Source: Actinomyces johnsonii
Lineage (GTDB): Bacteria > Actinomycetota > Actinomycetes > Actinomycetales > Actinomycetaceae
Reading direction: 5' to 3'
DNA length: 64,000 bases
Assembly: GCF_006546835.1 (NCBI RefSeq)
Contig: NZ_VICB01000013.1
Coordinates: 304,784 to 368,783 of the forward strand
Position 1 is the stretch's first letter. The number at the start of each line of letters is the position of its first letter. Under the pieces are notes generated by a model. That model did no database searches. It was not told where the DNA came from and worked only from the letters and a program-made list of their open reading frames with translations. Of this stretch, positions 45,248-57,908 are shown in pieces. Position numbers and translations under genes: made by a program.

Positions 45248-46027
45248 TCAGGCGTAGAAGCCCGCCATGGCGGCGAAAGAGTCGGCCTTGAGGGAGGCTC
45301 CGCCCACCAGGGCGCCATCGACGTCGGGCTGGGCCATGAGCTCCTTGATGTTGCCAGGCTTAGCCGAGCCGCCGTAAAGGACGCGGGTGGCGTCCGCGGT
45401 GGCGTCGCCGTAGTCGGCGCGCAGGGCCTCGCGGATCGCCCCGCACACCTCCTGGGCGTCCTCGGCGGTGGCGGTCTCGCCGGTGCCGATTGCCCAGATG
45501 GGCTCGTAGGCGATGACGATCTTGGCGACGTCCTCGCCGCTCCACCCCTCCAGGGCGGCGCGGATCTGGGCCAGGACGAACTCGACGTGGGTGCCCGCCT
45601 TGCGGATCTCGAGGGCCTCGCCGCAGCACAGGATGGGGGTCATGCCGGCGTCGAGCACCTTGCGGGCCTTGGCGCCCACGAGGGCGTCGGACTCGCCGTG
45701 GTACTCGCGGCGCTCGGAGTGGCCCATGACCACGTAGCTGCAGCCGAGCTTGGTGAGCATCTCGGTGGAGATCTCACCGGTGTAGGCGCCGTTGTCGTGG
45801 GTGGAAACGTCCTGGGCGCCGTACTTGATGCTCAGGGAGTCGGCCTCGACGACGGTCTGCACGGTGCGGATGTCCGTGAACGGCGGAATCACGAGAACCT
45901 CGCACTTGGCGTAGTCGTGGTCGTGGTCCTTGAGCTCCATGGCCAGGCCCTGGACGAGGTGGTTGGCCTCGAGGTGGTCGAGGTTCATCTTCCAGTTGCC
46001 CGCCATGAGCGGGGTGCGGTTGCTCAT
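45248..46027 (-). CDS. tpiA: Triosephosphate isomerase
   Basis: Interconverts dihydroxyacetone phosphate and glyceraldehyde-3-phosphate. The 259-residue TIM barrel has the N-terminal AGNWKMN with the catalytic Lys, the His in [15 protein letters not shown], the catalytic Glu loop [20 protein letters not shown], and the phosphate loop [10 protein letters not shown] followed by [10 protein letters not shown]. It starts 15 bp after pgk. Confidence 0.97.
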   Translation of the reverse strand: MSNRTPLMAGNWKMNLDHLEANHLVQGLAMELKDHDHDYAKCEVLVIPPFTDIRTVQTVVEADSLSIKYGAQDVSTHDNGAYTGEISTEMLTKLGCSYVVMGHSERREYHGESDALVGAKARKVLDAGMTPILCCGEALEIRKAGTHVEFVLAQIRAALEGWSGEDVAKIVIAYEPIWAIGTGETATAEDAQEVCGAIREALRADYGDATADATRVLYGGSAKPGNIKELMAQPDVDGALVGGASLKADSFAAMAGFYA

Positions 46028-46042
46028 CTACGTTGCCTTCCT

Positions 46043-47236
46043 TCAGTTTTCGAGCACTGCGATACCGGGCAGGGTCTTGCCCTCGAGGAGTTCGAGGGAG
46101 GCGCCACCACCGGTGGAGATGTGGGAGAACGTGGCCTCGTCGAAGCCGAGCGTGCGCACGGCCGCGGCGGAGTCGCCACCGCCGATGACGGAGAAGGCAG
46201 CGGACTCGGAGATCGCCTTGGCCACGGCCTTAGTGCCCTCGGCGAAGGCCGGGAACTCGAAGACGCCCATGGGGCCGTTCCACACCACCGTCTTGGAGGT
46301 AGCGATAGCGTCGGCGAAGAGCCTTCGTGTCTCGGGGCCGATGTCCAGGCCCATCTGGTCGGCGGGCAGCTCATTGGACGGCACGACGGTGGCCGGGGCG
46401 TCCGGGGCGAAGGTGGGGGCAACGACGGTGTCGATGGGCAGAAGGAGCTCGACGCCATTGGCTTTGGCGGTCTCCAGGTAGCCCTTGACGGTGTCGATCT
46501 GGTCCTTCTCCAGCAGGGAGGTGCCCACCTCGTAGCCCTGAGCGGCCAGGAAGGTGTAGGCCATGCCGCCACCGATGAGGAGACGGTCGGCCTTGCCCAG
46601 CAGGTTGGAGATGACGCCGAGCTTGTCGGAGACCTTGGAGCCGCCGAGCACGACGGTGTAGGGGCGTTCGGGGTCGTTGACGGCGCGTCCCAGGGACTCG
46701 ATCTCCTTGAGAACCAGCAGGCCGGCGGCCGAGGGCAGGAGCTTGGCGACGTCGTAGACGGAGGCCTGCTTGCGGTGCACCACGCCGAAACCGTCGGAGA
46801 CGAAGACGTCGGCCAGGGCGGCGAGCTCGGCGGCGAAGGCCTCGCGCTCCGCGTCGTCCTTGGATGTCTCGGCGGCATTGAAGCGCACGTTCTCCAGCAG
46901 GACGATCTCGCCGTCGCCGACGGCGGCGACGGCGGCCTTGGCGGATTCGCCGACGGTGTCCTCGGCGAGAGTCACCTTGGCGCCGGTGACCTCGGCGAGG
47001 CGCTTGGCGACGGGCGCCAGGGAGTAGTCGGGGTTGACCTGCCCCTTGGGACGACCCAGGTGGGCGGTGATGATCACCTTGGCGCCAGCATCGAGCAGGG
47101 TGCGCAGCGTGGGCAGAGCGGCCTGGATGCGGCCGTCGTCCGTGATGTTCTTGTCGGCGTCCAGCGGCACGTTGAAGTCGGAGCGAACCAGGACTCGCTT
47201 GCCCTTGAGGTTGCCCAGGGAGTCGATGGTCTTCAT
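46043..47236 (-). CDS. pgk: Phosphoglycerate kinase
   Basis: Transfers phosphate from 1,3-bisphosphoglycerate to ADP. The 397-residue protein starts [20 protein letters not shown] with the substrate block [10 protein letters not shown], then [19 protein letters not shown], the hinge region [15 protein letters not shown], and the nucleotide end [15 protein letters not shown] and [16 protein letters not shown] 47236 is the family start; an in-frame start at 47248 would add four residues. Middle gene of gap-pgk-tpiA. Confidence 0.97.
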   Translation of the reverse strand: MKTIDSLGNLKGKRVLVRSDFNVPLDADKNITDDGRIQAALPTLRTLLDAGAKVIITAHLGRPKGQVNPDYSLAPVAKRLAEVTGAKVTLAEDTVGESAKAAVAAVGDGEIVLLENVRFNAAETSKDDAEREAFAAELAALADVFVSDGFGVVHRKQASVYDVAKLLPSAAGLLVLKEIESLGRAVNDPERPYTVVLGGSKVSDKLGVISNLLGKADRLLIGGGMAYTFLAAQGYEVGTSLLEKDQIDTVKGYLETAKANGVELLLPIDTVVAPTFAPDAPATVVPSNELPADQMGLDIGPETRRLFADAIATSKTVVWNGPMGVFEFPAFAEGTKAVAKAISESAAFSVIGGGDSAAAVRTLGFDEATFSHISTGGGASLELLEGKTLPGIAVLEN

Positions 47237-47279
47237 AAAGCCTCTCATCGGTTGTGGGGTGATGGTGTGGGATCTGACG

Positions 47280-47319
47280 GACGGCGCCCGCGCACGCAGA
47301 GCGTGGCGCGGGCGCCGTC
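47280..47319 (-). repeat. Intercistronic hairpin between gap and pgk
   Basis: GACGGCGCCCGCGC pairs perfectly with GCGCGGGCGCCGTC (14 bp), and the loop itself contains CACGC/GCGTG. It may be a partial terminator or an mRNA stability element that sets the ratio of gap to pgk expression. Confidence 0.6.
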
Positions 47320-47348
47320 TCCTAGAGAGTCATGCTCTCGGTCTGGTC

Positions 47349-48407
<1,059 letters not shown>

Positions 48408-48644
48408 TCACACACAGCGTGTGCCCCGGAACGTCTCTGCCCAGATCCGATGTTGTCCTCGGTTGCCCTCGGTCGACCTCGTCACTGTTGTGTCAGCTCC
48501 GGCACGACCGAGTTTAGCCACACTGGGCAGCCGCTGGGAGCCGCCGACCACGCCACGGGCGAACACGATGGCAATGGAGCCGGTCTCCTCGAGGTCTATG
48601 ACCATCGTTCGCCCCCTGAGCCAGGACCGAGGTCCCAGCAGGAT

Positions 48645-49625
48645 TCAGGGCTCGAGCATCTCCTGGGTGAGAACCGACTCGGTGTCGGGGATCCCCAGCT
48701 CGTGGGCCTGCTTGTCCGCCATGGCCAGGAGCCGGCGGATGCGTCCGGCGACGGCGTCCTTGGTCAGCTGGGGATCGGAGAGCTGACCGAGCTCCTCCAG
48801 GGAGGCCTGCTTGTGGGCGATACGCAGGCGGCCCGCCTGAAACAGGTGGGCGGGGACGTCGTCTCCCAGGATCTCAAAGGCGCGCTCGACCCGGGCGCCG
48901 GAGGCCACGGCGGCTCGGGCCGAGCGGCGCAGGTTCGCGTCGTCGAAGTTGGCCAGGCGGTTGGCCGTGCCCCGCGACTCGCGTCGGGAGCGGCGCTCGG
49001 CCCAGACCTTGAAGGCCTCGGGCGCCCCCATCCGCTCCAGGAGGACGCCGATGGCCTCGCCGTCGCGCACGACGACGCGGTCGGCCCCGCGCACCTCACG
49101 GGCCTTGGCGGAGATGTCGAAGCGCCGCGCGGCTCCCACCAGGGCCAGCGCGGCCTCGGAGCCGGGACAGGTGACCTCCAGGGAGGAGGACCGACCCGGC
49201 TCTGTCAGGGAACCGCGGGCGAGAAAGGCCCCCCGCCAAGCGGCTGCGGCGGCGTTCCGCCCGCCCTGGACGACAGCGACCGGCATGCCGCGCACCGGTC
49301 GGCCACGGTCGTCGACCAGGCCGGAGAGCCGGGCGAGGTCCTTGCCCCGCTGGGTCACGCGCAGCACGTAGCGCGATCCCCGGTGCAGAGAGCCGCCCTG
49401 GACCACCATGACCTCGGGTTCCATCCCGTAGAGCTCCTTGAGGTGCTGGTGCAGTCGGCGCACGGCTCCTCCGTGATCGAGCTCGGCCTCCACCACAATG
49501 CGCCCGGAGACGATGTGCAGCCCTCCGGCGAAGCGCAGCATCGCGGAGATCTCCGCCCGTCGTTGGGCGGCGTTCTCGGTGGCGACGAGCGCGAGCTCAT
49601 CCTTGACGGTGACCGTCAGCGACAT
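48645..49625 (-). CDS. whiA: DNA-binding sporulation/cell-division regulator WhiA
   Basis: A 326-residue protein with an N-terminal LAGLIDADG-type fold ([60 protein letters not shown]) and a C-terminal helix-turn-helix ([40 protein letters not shown]). In Streptomyces it acts with WhiB on division genes; in non-sporulating actinobacteria it is a conserved regulator. ATG 49625 is the family start. It follows rapZ-yvcK after 341 bp and precedes gap. Confidence 0.95.
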   Translation of the reverse strand: MSLTVTVKDELALVATENAAQRRAEISAMLRFAGGLHIVSGRIVVEAELDHGGAVRRLHQHLKELYGMEPEVMVVQGGSLHRGSRYVLRVTQRGKDLARLSGLVDDRGRPVRGMPVAVVQGGRNAAAAAWRGAFLARGSLTEPGRSSSLEVTCPGSEAALALVGAARRFDISAKAREVRGADRVVVRDGEAIGVLLERMGAPEAFKVWAERRSRRESRGTANRLANFDDANLRRSARAAVASGARVERAFEILGDDVPAHLFQAGRLRIAHKQASLEELGQLSDPQLTKDAVAGRIRRLLAMADKQAHELGIPDTESVLTQEMLEP

Positions 49626-49966
49626 GGTCGGGCTCCTCGTGATCTGGGGTCGTGGTCGGTGCGGATGGGAAACGGGCAGAGCCGTGGATACTGCGGACCT
49701 CATTCAGGTGTCGTCGGTGTGTCGCTGGAAAGGACACGGACCGGGCGGCCACCCGAGTAGGTGGGACGGAACAGCAATGTGGTGCAGCACCAGGAGGCGC
49801 ATCTAGGAAAATTCTTAGCAGTGGCACCCTGCGGCCGGCTGAGCGGGGCCGCGGAGAATTATGAACGATGACGAGCGGCAAGATTCCTCGGTGAGTCCAT
49901 TGTCACGATTCGTTGTGGTCCTTATCGACTGGTCGGCGCAGTACCCCGGCCGCACGGCTAACTCCG
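49626..49966. other. Gap between yvcK and whiA
   Basis: 341 bp with no convincing gene. On the minus strand an AT-rich patch CATAATTCT (near 49857-49865) could be part of a whiA promoter, which would leave a leader of about 230 nt. The unusual length of this gap suggests whiA is not simply co-transcribed with yvcK. Confidence 0.45.
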
Positions 49967-50968
49967 TCATGTCCGCGTGTTGTCCTCGACGTCCCCCAGA
50001 GCCCCTTCGAAAGCGTCTCTGAAGGCGGCCGCCAGTCGCAGCGGGTCGTGGTGGCACAGGGTCTCGCCCGTGCGTACTTGCCGCAGAACGACGGTGGCCC
50101 CCATCGCCGAGGCCACCGATTCGAGATCGGCGACGTCCTCGACGGTCGAGGGATCGGCCAGTACCACGTCCAGACGCAGATCGGGCGCGTACTGGCTCAG
50201 GACCCGCAAGTGGTCGGCACTGGTCATGCCATCGGTCTCGCCCAGCTGGGCTGAGAGGTTGAGGACCACGACCTTGCGGGCGGAGGTGCGTACCAGCGCC
50301 CGATGCATGGAGGGGAGAATGAGATGCGGAAGCACGGAGGTGTACCACGAGCCCGGCCCCAGTACCACCCAGTCCGCCTCGTCGATGGCGCGAAGCGCCT
50401 CAGGATGGGCATCGGCGTCCTCGGGAACGATCCCCACGTTCTCCAGGCGTCCGCGCGCCGAGGCCACCGCCACCTGTCCGCTGACTCTGCGGCTGGTCGT
50501 CCCCGAGACGATATCCGCCTCGATGACCAGGGGCGAGGAGGACATGGGCACAACCCGCCCGTGAATCGTCAGCAGGCGTCCCACCCAGTCGAGCCCGGCG
50601 ACGTCGTCCCCGAGCAGCTGCCACAGGGCCAAGATGAGAAGGTTACCCAGAGCGTGGTTGTCGAGCTCGCCCTGCCCCTCGAAACGGTGCTGGAGCACAT
50701 CGCGCCAGGTCAGGCCCCACTCGGAGTCATCACACAAGGATGCCAGCGCCATCCGGAGGTCCCCCGGTGGCAGGCAGTCGAACTCCCGGCGCAGACGCCC
50801 CGAGGAGCCTCCGTCGTCGGCGACGGTCACGACGGCGGTGAGCCGGTGGCTGATGTGTTTCAGAGCCCGGAGCGTGGCTGACAGACCGTGGCCTCCTCCC
50901 AGGGCGACGACGGCGGGCCCCTCCTCACCGCGACGGGGCCAGCCCGCCACGTCGATCGTCGTTCCCAC
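49967..50968 (-). CDS. yvcK: Gluconeogenesis factor YvcK/CuvA-like (2-phospho-L-lactate transferase fold)
   Basis: A 333-residue protein needed in relatives for growth on gluconeogenic carbon sources and for cell-wall homeostasis; it binds UDP-GlcNAc. The CofD-like fold is seen in VVALGGGHGLSATLRALKHI, VVTVADDGGSSGRLRREFDC, LPPGDLRMALASL, ELDNHALGNLLILAL and VLGPGSWYTSVLPHL. It begins 3 bp after the rapZ stop. Confidence 0.94.
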   Translation of the reverse strand: MGTTIDVAGWPRRGEEGPAVVALGGGHGLSATLRALKHISHRLTAVVTVADDGGSSGRLRREFDCLPPGDLRMALASLCDDSEWGLTWRDVLQHRFEGQGELDNHALGNLLILALWQLLGDDVAGLDWVGRLLTIHGRVVPMSSSPLVIEADIVSGTTSRRVSGQVAVASARGRLENVGIVPEDADAHPEALRAIDEADWVVLGPGSWYTSVLPHLILPSMHRALVRTSARKVVVLNLSAQLGETDGMTSADHLRVLSQYAPDLRLDVVLADPSTVEDVADLESVASAMGATVVLRQVRTGETLCHHDPLRLAAAFRDAFEGALGDVEDNTRT

Positions 50969-50971
50969 TGT

Positions 50972-51946
50972 CTACTCCCGTCCAAGGTCGCGGTGCTGGA
51001 CGACAACTTCAAAGCCCGCTCTGCGCAGCCTGCCCCCGAGCCTCTCCGCCGAGGCCACGGAGCGGTGCTTGCCTCCGGTGCAGCCCACTGCCAGGGTAAC
51101 GTGAGGCTTGAGCTCGTCAACATACTGCGGAAGCGCAGGGATGAGCAGGTCCGCGTATCCGTCGACGAAGGCGGCCGCGCCCTTCTGGGCGAAAACGTAG
51201 TCGGCCACCGGCGCATCACGGCCGGTGAGGTGGCGCAGCTCTGAGACCCAGTAGGGATTGGGGATGAATCGCACGTCCAGGACGTGGTCCGCGTCCAGCG
51301 GGATGCCGTACTTGAATCCGAAGGACATGACATTGATGCGCAGCGCCAGATCCGACTCGTGGGCCACGAGCTCGCGCACCCGGCGGGCCAAGTCGTGGAC
51401 GGAGTAGTTGGAGGTGTCGATGACGATGTCGGCGACACCCCGCAAGCCCCCGAGGAGAGTGCGCTCGTGCTCGATACCGTCGAGGACGGAACCGTTGCCC
51501 TGCAGGGGGTGGGGCCGCCGAGAGGACTCGAAGCGCCGAACCAGGACAGCGTCGGAGGCGTCCAGGAAGATGAGTCGCACGTCGGTGCCGTTATCTCGGA
51601 TCTTGCGCAGGTAGTCCATGAAGTGGGAGAAGAACTCGCGGCTGCGCACATCGACCACCGCGGCCAGCCGGTGAACACCTGCGCCGACCGTCGTCATCAT
51701 GCCGGACAGCGAGGGCAGGAGCTGGGGCGGCAGATTGTCCACCACGTACCAGTCGAGGTCCTCCAGGGCGTTGGCGGCGCGCGAGCGCCCGGCTCCGGAC
51801 ATTCCCGTGACAATAATCATCTCGGGCCGCTCGGCGGGCGGAACCGGAGGGGTCGCCTCATCGAGGGCCGGAATCTCGATGGGAACCGTGTCCTGGAGCC
51901 GCTTGCGCTTGCCGGAGGAGGGCTGGGGGCGGCGCTCGTCATGCAT
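50972..51946 (-). CDS. rapZ: RNase adapter / nucleotide-binding protein RapZ
   Basis: A 324-residue P-loop protein (YvcJ/RapZ family). After a 40-residue proline-rich tail, the Walker A is IIVTGMSGAGRSRAANALED, then VVDNLPPQLLP, FLDASDAVLVRRFESSRRPH, and the C-terminal RapZ domain FIPNPYWVSELRHLTGRDAP and VGCTGGKHRSVASAERL. In enterobacteria it controls amino-sugar synthesis through small RNAs; in actinobacteria its role is unclear. ATG 51946 has GATGCT 6 nt upstream, a weak leaderless candidate. Usually downstream of uvrC, but here six genes intervene. Confidence 0.94.
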   Translation of the reverse strand: MHDERRPQPSSGKRKRLQDTVPIEIPALDEATPPVPPAERPEMIIVTGMSGAGRSRAANALEDLDWYVVDNLPPQLLPSLSGMMTTVGAGVHRLAAVVDVRSREFFSHFMDYLRKIRDNGTDVRLIFLDASDAVLVRRFESSRRPHPLQGNGSVLDGIEHERTLLGGLRGVADIVIDTSNYSVHDLARRVRELVAHESDLALRINVMSFGFKYGIPLDADHVLDVRFIPNPYWVSELRHLTGRDAPVADYVFAQKGAAAFVDGYADLLIPALPQYVDELKPHVTLAVGCTGGKHRSVASAERLGGRLRRAGFEVVVQHRDLGRE

Positions 51947-52068
51947 GGCTCAAGCATCGCATGTCCAGGTGGGTCCGCCCGCCGCCGACGCCGGATTACC
52001 GGTAGCGTTTTACCGTTGTCCGTACTCATTCATCGCCGGTTCACGGCGCCCAGAGGCCAGGAGGCCCC

Positions 52069-53328
52069 ATGAGCTCCTCCCCCAGTAGGTTCCAGCAGGT
52101 ACCCGTGCCCGGTCCCGACGTTCCGGTCCTGGGCACGCCCTGGACTAGCAGTGCGACGAAGGTGGCGCTGCTGGGAGCCGGTGAGATCGGCAAGGAGGTG
52201 GCGATCGCACTGAGCCGCCTGGGCGTCGAGGTCACGGCCATCGACCGCTACGACGGGGCTCCGGCCCAGCAGGTGGCGCACAACGCGCTGACGGTAGACA
52301 TGAGCGATCCCGAAGCGCTGACCGCAGCCATCCGCTCCAGCGGCGCAGCCATCGTAGTCCCCGAGATCGAAGCGCTGGCCACTGATGCGCTCGTTGCCCT
52401 GGAGCAGGCCGGTGAGGTACGGGTGGTGCCCACAGCCCGTGCGGCGCAGCTGACGATGAACCGTGAGGGAATCCGCCGTCTGGCGGCCGAGGAGCTGGGT
52501 CTGCCGACCAGCCCCTATGCCTTCGCCTCCAGCCCGGAGGAACTGGCTGCGGGCGCCCAGAAGGTGGGCTTTCCGTGCGTGGTCAAGCCCGTCATGTCGT
52601 CGTCCGGCCACGGCCAATCGGTGGTACGCGGTCCGGAGGATCTGGAGGCGGCATGGCGATATGCGGCCGCCGACGGGCGTGTGGACCGAGGCCGGGTCAT
52701 CGTCGAGGGATTCGTCCGTTTCGAGACTGAGATCACCCTGCTCACGGTGCGGTGGCGCCACCCGCGTACCGGGGAGACGGTGACGAGCTTCTGCGAGCCG
52801 ATCGGACACCGTCAGGTCGACGGCGACTACGTGGAATCATGGCAGCCGCAGTTCCTGAATCCGGGGGCCCTGGAGCGGGCCCAGCAGGTGGCCCGATCCG
52901 TCACCACCGCACTGGGCGGCTGGGGCCTGTTCGGCATCGAGTTGTTCATCTGCGGGGAGGAGGTCCTCTTCTCCGAGGTCTCCCCACGCCCCCACGACAC
53001 CGGCCTGGTGACGCTGGCGAGCCAGCGCCTGAGCGAGTTCGAGCTGCACGCCCGCGCCCTGCTGGGCCTGCCAGTGGATACCTCGCTACGCTCCCCCGGC
53101 GCGTCGGTGACCATCAAGGCGATCGGCGAGTCCGCGCCCGGTGAGGGCGTGAGCTTTGCGGGCATTGACGAAGCGCTCATGCACGACGGTGTGGACCTGC
53201 GGCTGTTCGGCAAGCCCGAGGCCCACCCCGGGCGGCGCCTGGGCGTCGTCGTGGCCTGCGCCGACGACGTCCTGGTCGCCAGCGACCGGGCGCGGGCAGC
53301 GGCCCGGGCGATCCGTCCCAGTGCCTGA
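52069..53328 (+). CDS. purT: Formate-dependent phosphoribosylglycinamide formyltransferase
   Basis: The 419-residue ATP-grasp enzyme makes formyl-GAR from GAR, formate and ATP in purine synthesis, an alternative to folate-dependent PurN. It has [110 protein letters not shown] and [16 protein letters not shown] precedes ATG 52069. Divergent from rapZ and convergent with the beta-glucosidase gene. Confidence 0.94.
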   Translation: MSSSPSRFQQVPVPGPDVPVLGTPWTSSATKVALLGAGEIGKEVAIALSRLGVEVTAIDRYDGAPAQQVAHNALTVDMSDPEALTAAIRSSGAAIVVPEIEALATDALVALEQAGEVRVVPTARAAQLTMNREGIRRLAAEELGLPTSPYAFASSPEELAAGAQKVGFPCVVKPVMSSSGHGQSVVRGPEDLEAAWRYAAADGRVDRGRVIVEGFVRFETEITLLTVRWRHPRTGETVTSFCEPIGHRQVDGDYVESWQPQFLNPGALERAQQVARSVTTALGGWGLFGIELFICGEEVLFSEVSPRPHDTGLVTLASQRLSEFELHARALLGLPVDTSLRSPGASVTIKAIGESAPGEGVSFAGIDEALMHDGVDLRLFGKPEAHPGRRLGVVVACADDVLVASDRARAAARAIRPSA

Positions 53329-53361
53329 GTCGGACCGCCCGGGGCACCGGAGCACCAGACG

Positions 53362-54837
<1,476 letters not shown>

Positions 54838-54889
54838 TCATACGATGCGGGCTCTGGAGTCAGTGATCGGCAGCGAGCGTCGGCGAGCG

Positions 54890-56743
54890 TCAGTGATCGA
54901 TCTCGACCACGGTGGCGTCCGTGGTGACATCGCCGTCAACGATCGGCACGACGGCGCCCAGTGAGGCGGTATTGGTGACGACAAGGATGGTGGTGGGGTC
55001 GTAGCCGGCGTCGTGAACGGTCTTGAGATCCACGTCTACCAGGGGCTCGCCGCGTGCGACCCGCCGACCCGCACTCACCTTGGGGGTGAATCCTTCGCCC
55101 TTGAGATTGACGGTGTCCAGGCCGACGTGGATGAGGATCTCGACGCCGTCGTCGGTCTTGATGCCATAAGCGTGGCCGGAGTCCATGGCGGTGACGATGG
55201 TGCCCGATGCCGGGGCCACGACGTGGCCGTCGGCGGGAACGACGCCGACGCCGTTGCCGAGGGCCCCGGAGGAGAAGACCGGATCGGAGATGTTCTCCAG
55301 CGGCATGGCGGTTCCGTTCACCGGTGAGGTGAGTGCGGTGGTGGGATCGATATCGATGTCCTCAGACGCGCCGACGGAGCCCGTCTCCTCCTCAGCGGCC
55401 TCCTTGAACCCGAGGATGAGGGTGAGGGCCAGGGAGACCACGACGGCGACTCCCATTCCGATGACGACCAGTGCGAGGTTCCCGTGATTGATCAGAGCGG
55501 GAATGCCGATGAGGGAGGGGAAGACGAAGGATGTCGTGGCGCCGCTTCCGGCGGCGACGATGACGCCGCCCACGGCACCGCCGATGCAGCCGTAGATGAA
55601 GGGCCGTTTAAGAGGCAGGTTGACGCCGTAGATACCGGGCTCGGTGATGCCCGCAAGGAACCCTGAGAGCGCAGCCGGTCCGGCCAGCTCCCGCATCTTC
55701 TTGCTGCGCGTGCGGATCATGACGCCCAAGGTCGCGGCGGCCTGGGCCAGCACGGCGGGGAAGATCGGTCCCGCCATGAGGGAGAAACCCGGGTCGCTGT
55801 ACTGGGCGATCATGACCGGTACCAGTCCCCAGTGCACGCCGAACATGACGAAGACCTGCCAGCAGGCGCCCATGACGGCTCCCGCCACCCAGGGCACATG
55901 CTCGAACAGCATGTTCATGAGCGAGGCGATGCCGTTGGATGCTGTCGTGGTCACCGGACCGACCGTAATGAGGGTCAGGGGGACCATGACGAGCAGCACG
56001 AGCAGCGGCACTGAGAAATTGCGGATGGCCGAGGGCAGGAGCTTGGACAGCCAGCGTTGGAGATGGGACTGGAACCACACGGCAACGATGATCGGGACGA
56101 GAGAGGACGTATAGGACGCCATGACCACCGGAATACCGAAGAAAGTCACCGGGCTACCGGCGTCGTTGAGCGCGACGATCTCGGGATACACCAGTGCCCC
56201 GGCTAGGGCGACGGCAGTCATCTCATTGGCCTTGAAGTAGCGCGCCGAGGTGATGGCCAGCAGAACCGGCAGGAAGTACAGGGCCGAGTCGCCTGCGGCG
56301 TTGAGGATCGTGTGGGTGGTGGATTCCTCCTTTAGCCACCCCAGCGTGGTTGTCAGGGTGAGGAAGGCCTTGATCAGGCCCGATCCCGCGAGCGTCCACA
56401 CCACAGGGTTGATCAGGGCTGAGACCATCTTGATGAATCGGTCGAACAGGTTGCCGCCGCCGTCCGCTGGCGCATTGTCGCCGTCGGTCAGGTCGGTGAG
56501 CCTGATGAGTTCCTCGTAGAGCAGGGGGACGTCGTTGCCGATGACCACCTGGTACTGGCCGCCGGCCCGCACCACGGTGACGACGCCATCGAGCTTTGTC
56601 ACAGCCTCGTTCGAGGCCTTGGACTCGTCCTTGAGGACGAATCGCATGCGGGTTGCGCAGTGGGTCATGGAGGAGATGTTCTCCTCGCCTCCGATATCAT
56701 TCAGCAGCTGCGGCGCCAGCGCCGCGTAGTCGACTTTCGCCAT
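54890..56743 (-). CDS. bglF: PTS beta-glucoside transporter EIIBCA
   Basis: A 617-residue PTS permease. EIIB has the phospho-acceptor Cys29 in MTHCATRMRFVLKD; EIIC (about 105-465) has WTLAGSGLIKAFL, GVHWGLVPVMIAQY and GITEPGIYGVNLPLKRPF; the fused EIIA has SGHAYGIKTDDGVEILIHVG with the phospho-His and LKGEGFTPKV. It supplies the sugar to the GH1 enzyme downstream and would signal to BglG by phosphorylation. ATG 56743 with AGGAGG; longer in-frame starts run into the terminator/RAT region and are rejected. Confidence 0.94.
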   Translation of the reverse strand: MAKVDYAALAPQLLNDIGGEENISSMTHCATRMRFVLKDESKASNEAVTKLDGVVTVVRAGGQYQVVIGNDVPLLYEELIRLTDLTDGDNAPADGGGNLFDRFIKMVSALINPVVWTLAGSGLIKAFLTLTTTLGWLKEESTTHTILNAAGDSALYFLPVLLAITSARYFKANEMTAVALAGALVYPEIVALNDAGSPVTFFGIPVVMASYTSSLVPIIVAVWFQSHLQRWLSKLLPSAIRNFSVPLLVLLVMVPLTLITVGPVTTTASNGIASLMNMLFEHVPWVAGAVMGACWQVFVMFGVHWGLVPVMIAQYSDPGFSLMAGPIFPAVLAQAAATLGVMIRTRSKKMRELAGPAALSGFLAGITEPGIYGVNLPLKRPFIYGCIGGAVGGVIVAAGSGATTSFVFPSLIGIPALINHGNLALVVIGMGVAVVVSLALTLILGFKEAAEEETGSVGASEDIDIDPTTALTSPVNGTAMPLENISDPVFSSGALGNGVGVVPADGHVVAPASGTIVTAMDSGHAYGIKTDDGVEILIHVGLDTVNLKGEGFTPKVSAGRRVARGEPLVDVDLKTVHDAGYDPTTILVVTNTASLGAVVPIVDGDVTTDATVVEIDH

Positions 56744-56780
56744 TGATGTCCTCCTGAGCGGGCGACCACTTCCGGGGAAC

Positions 56781-56832
56781 AAAAAAGACCCGAGACAATG
56801 GCAGCGCATTAACGCTGACATGCCTCAGGTCT
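56781..56832 (-). terminator. Conditional terminator upstream of bglF
   Basis: On the minus strand AAGACCTGAGGCA pairs with TGTCTCGGGTCTT and is followed by TTTTTTG; inside, CAGCG/CGCTG forms a second short stem. It lies in the bglF leader, and its left arm overlaps the end of the RAT sequence, so antiterminator binding and terminator folding exclude each other. Confidence 0.85.
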
Positions 56833-56854
56833 TGCCCCGGACGGGTCACAATCC
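56826..56854 (-). promoter_or_regulatory. Ribonucleic antiterminator (RAT) of the bgl operon
   Basis: Minus-strand sequence begins GGATTGTGACCCGTCC and continues GGGGCAAGACCTG, matching the BglG/LicT RAT pattern (GGATTGT at one side, GCAAAACC-like at the other, imperfect stem between). It overlaps the terminator stem by 7 nt. The dimeric BglG RNA-binding domain would stabilise it and allow transcription into bglF. Confidence 0.82.
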
Positions 56855-56929
56855 TGCGATTCCTTCACCGGAATTGGTTACGAAAAATGATATGAATCAT
56901 CAGGACTTCGAACAAGCCACCCTTCTATG

Positions 56930-57786
56930 TTATGCGTCACGAGATCTGACTTGAGGGAGGGCCGAGGCGAGCCGGGCCACGTGCAGAGCGAGGTAGGCGG
57001 TCTCGTCCTCGGTGACGGCGGCGCCCAGCCGGATCTCCAGCAGGTCGCGGATGCGCAACGCCACCCGATAGGCATCCGGATCCGAAGTGCGCAGCGCCTG
57101 GGCCACCAGGGAGGCAGTGCCGTCCTCGATCTGCACCGTAGTACGTGCGCGCACCAGGAAGTAGCGCAGGTGGACCGCGAAGCGGGCTGCGTTGACGGAG
57201 TCCGGGTCGAAGGCGTCGCCGAAGGTCTTCTCCAACAGGGTCATGACCTGGCCGATGAGACGCGATTGCTCGCCGCGGCCCTGGCAGAGGGGGCTCCGAT
57301 GGCCGCGGTGAAAAGATGAAGGGTCAGAGCGAGGGCTTCGCCATCCGGCAGCTGGATGTCCTGCGCCGCGTTGATCTCCTCGACCATGGCCTCGGCCAGC
57401 CGCAGCTCCTCGGGATGCAGGTGGGCGACTTCGGCGCGCAGAGGGTAGTCCATGGTCAGCCCTTGGCGGACGCGCTCCATGGCCTGGTTGATGTGGTCGA
57501 CGACGGCGATGATGGTCGAGGAGGGAATATCTGTTCCCAGATCGCGGGCCGCCTTGCGGAAAACGCGTTCGGCGAGCGCCAGGCGCTCCAGCGGGATCCC
57601 GGCGATAACCTCTGCCACCGACTGGGCGTTGTCGGCCGGGATGTAGCGGCGGGAGATGAGAGAGGGGTCGACGTCCTGGCCGCGCTTGCGCTGGAAGCCG
57701 AGACCGCGTCCGGTCAGGATCGCCTCGCGCCCGATCTCGTCGCGCGCCAGCACGACGTTGTTGTTGAGCACCCGCAGTATCTCCAC
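56930..57786 (-). pseudogene. bglG: BglG/LicT family antiterminator with a one-base frameshift
   Basis: Restoring one base gives a 285-residue BglG-type protein: RNA-binding domain MEILRVLNNNVVLARDEIGR and GRGLGFQRKRGQ (1-60), PRD1 with the His in AVVDHINQAMERVRQG and AEVAHLHPEELRLAEAMVEE, and PRD2 with FAVHLRYFLVRARTTVQ and DETAYLALHVARLAS. In this sequence the first frame leaves the homology at about residue 166 (HLFTAAIGAP) and ends at a TGA at 57241; the match continues from QGRGEQSRLIGQVMTLLE in the -1 frame. The break is at a run of five C (57289-57293). It may be a mutation, sequencing error or slippage site. GTG 57786 has CACAAT 6 nt upstream. Confidence 0.85.
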
Positions 57787-57810
57787 GAACCGATTGTGCC
57801 ATGCACCACT

Positions 57811-57833
57811 CGCCCCTCGGATGGCGAGGGGCG
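57811..57833. repeat. Perfect inverted repeat between mop and bglG
   Basis: CGCCCCTCG and CGAGGGGCG form a 9-bp perfect stem with a 5-nt loop. It overlaps the expected -35 region of bglG and follows the mop gene, so it may be the mop terminator or a regulatory site. Confidence 0.5.
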
Positions 57834-57908
57834 AACGGCCACAGGCACGAGATGGGAGAACTTGCCCCGGGGGTAGTCCCGGGGCCGGTGAGACCGGCTC
57901 GGTCCTGC

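Noticed and set aside
57285..57297. Programmed -1 ribosomal frameshift in bglG
   Set aside because: A C run allows slippage, but no canonical X XXY YYZ heptamer with a downstream pseudoknot was recognised, and a one-base deletion is the simpler reading; kept only as an alternative.
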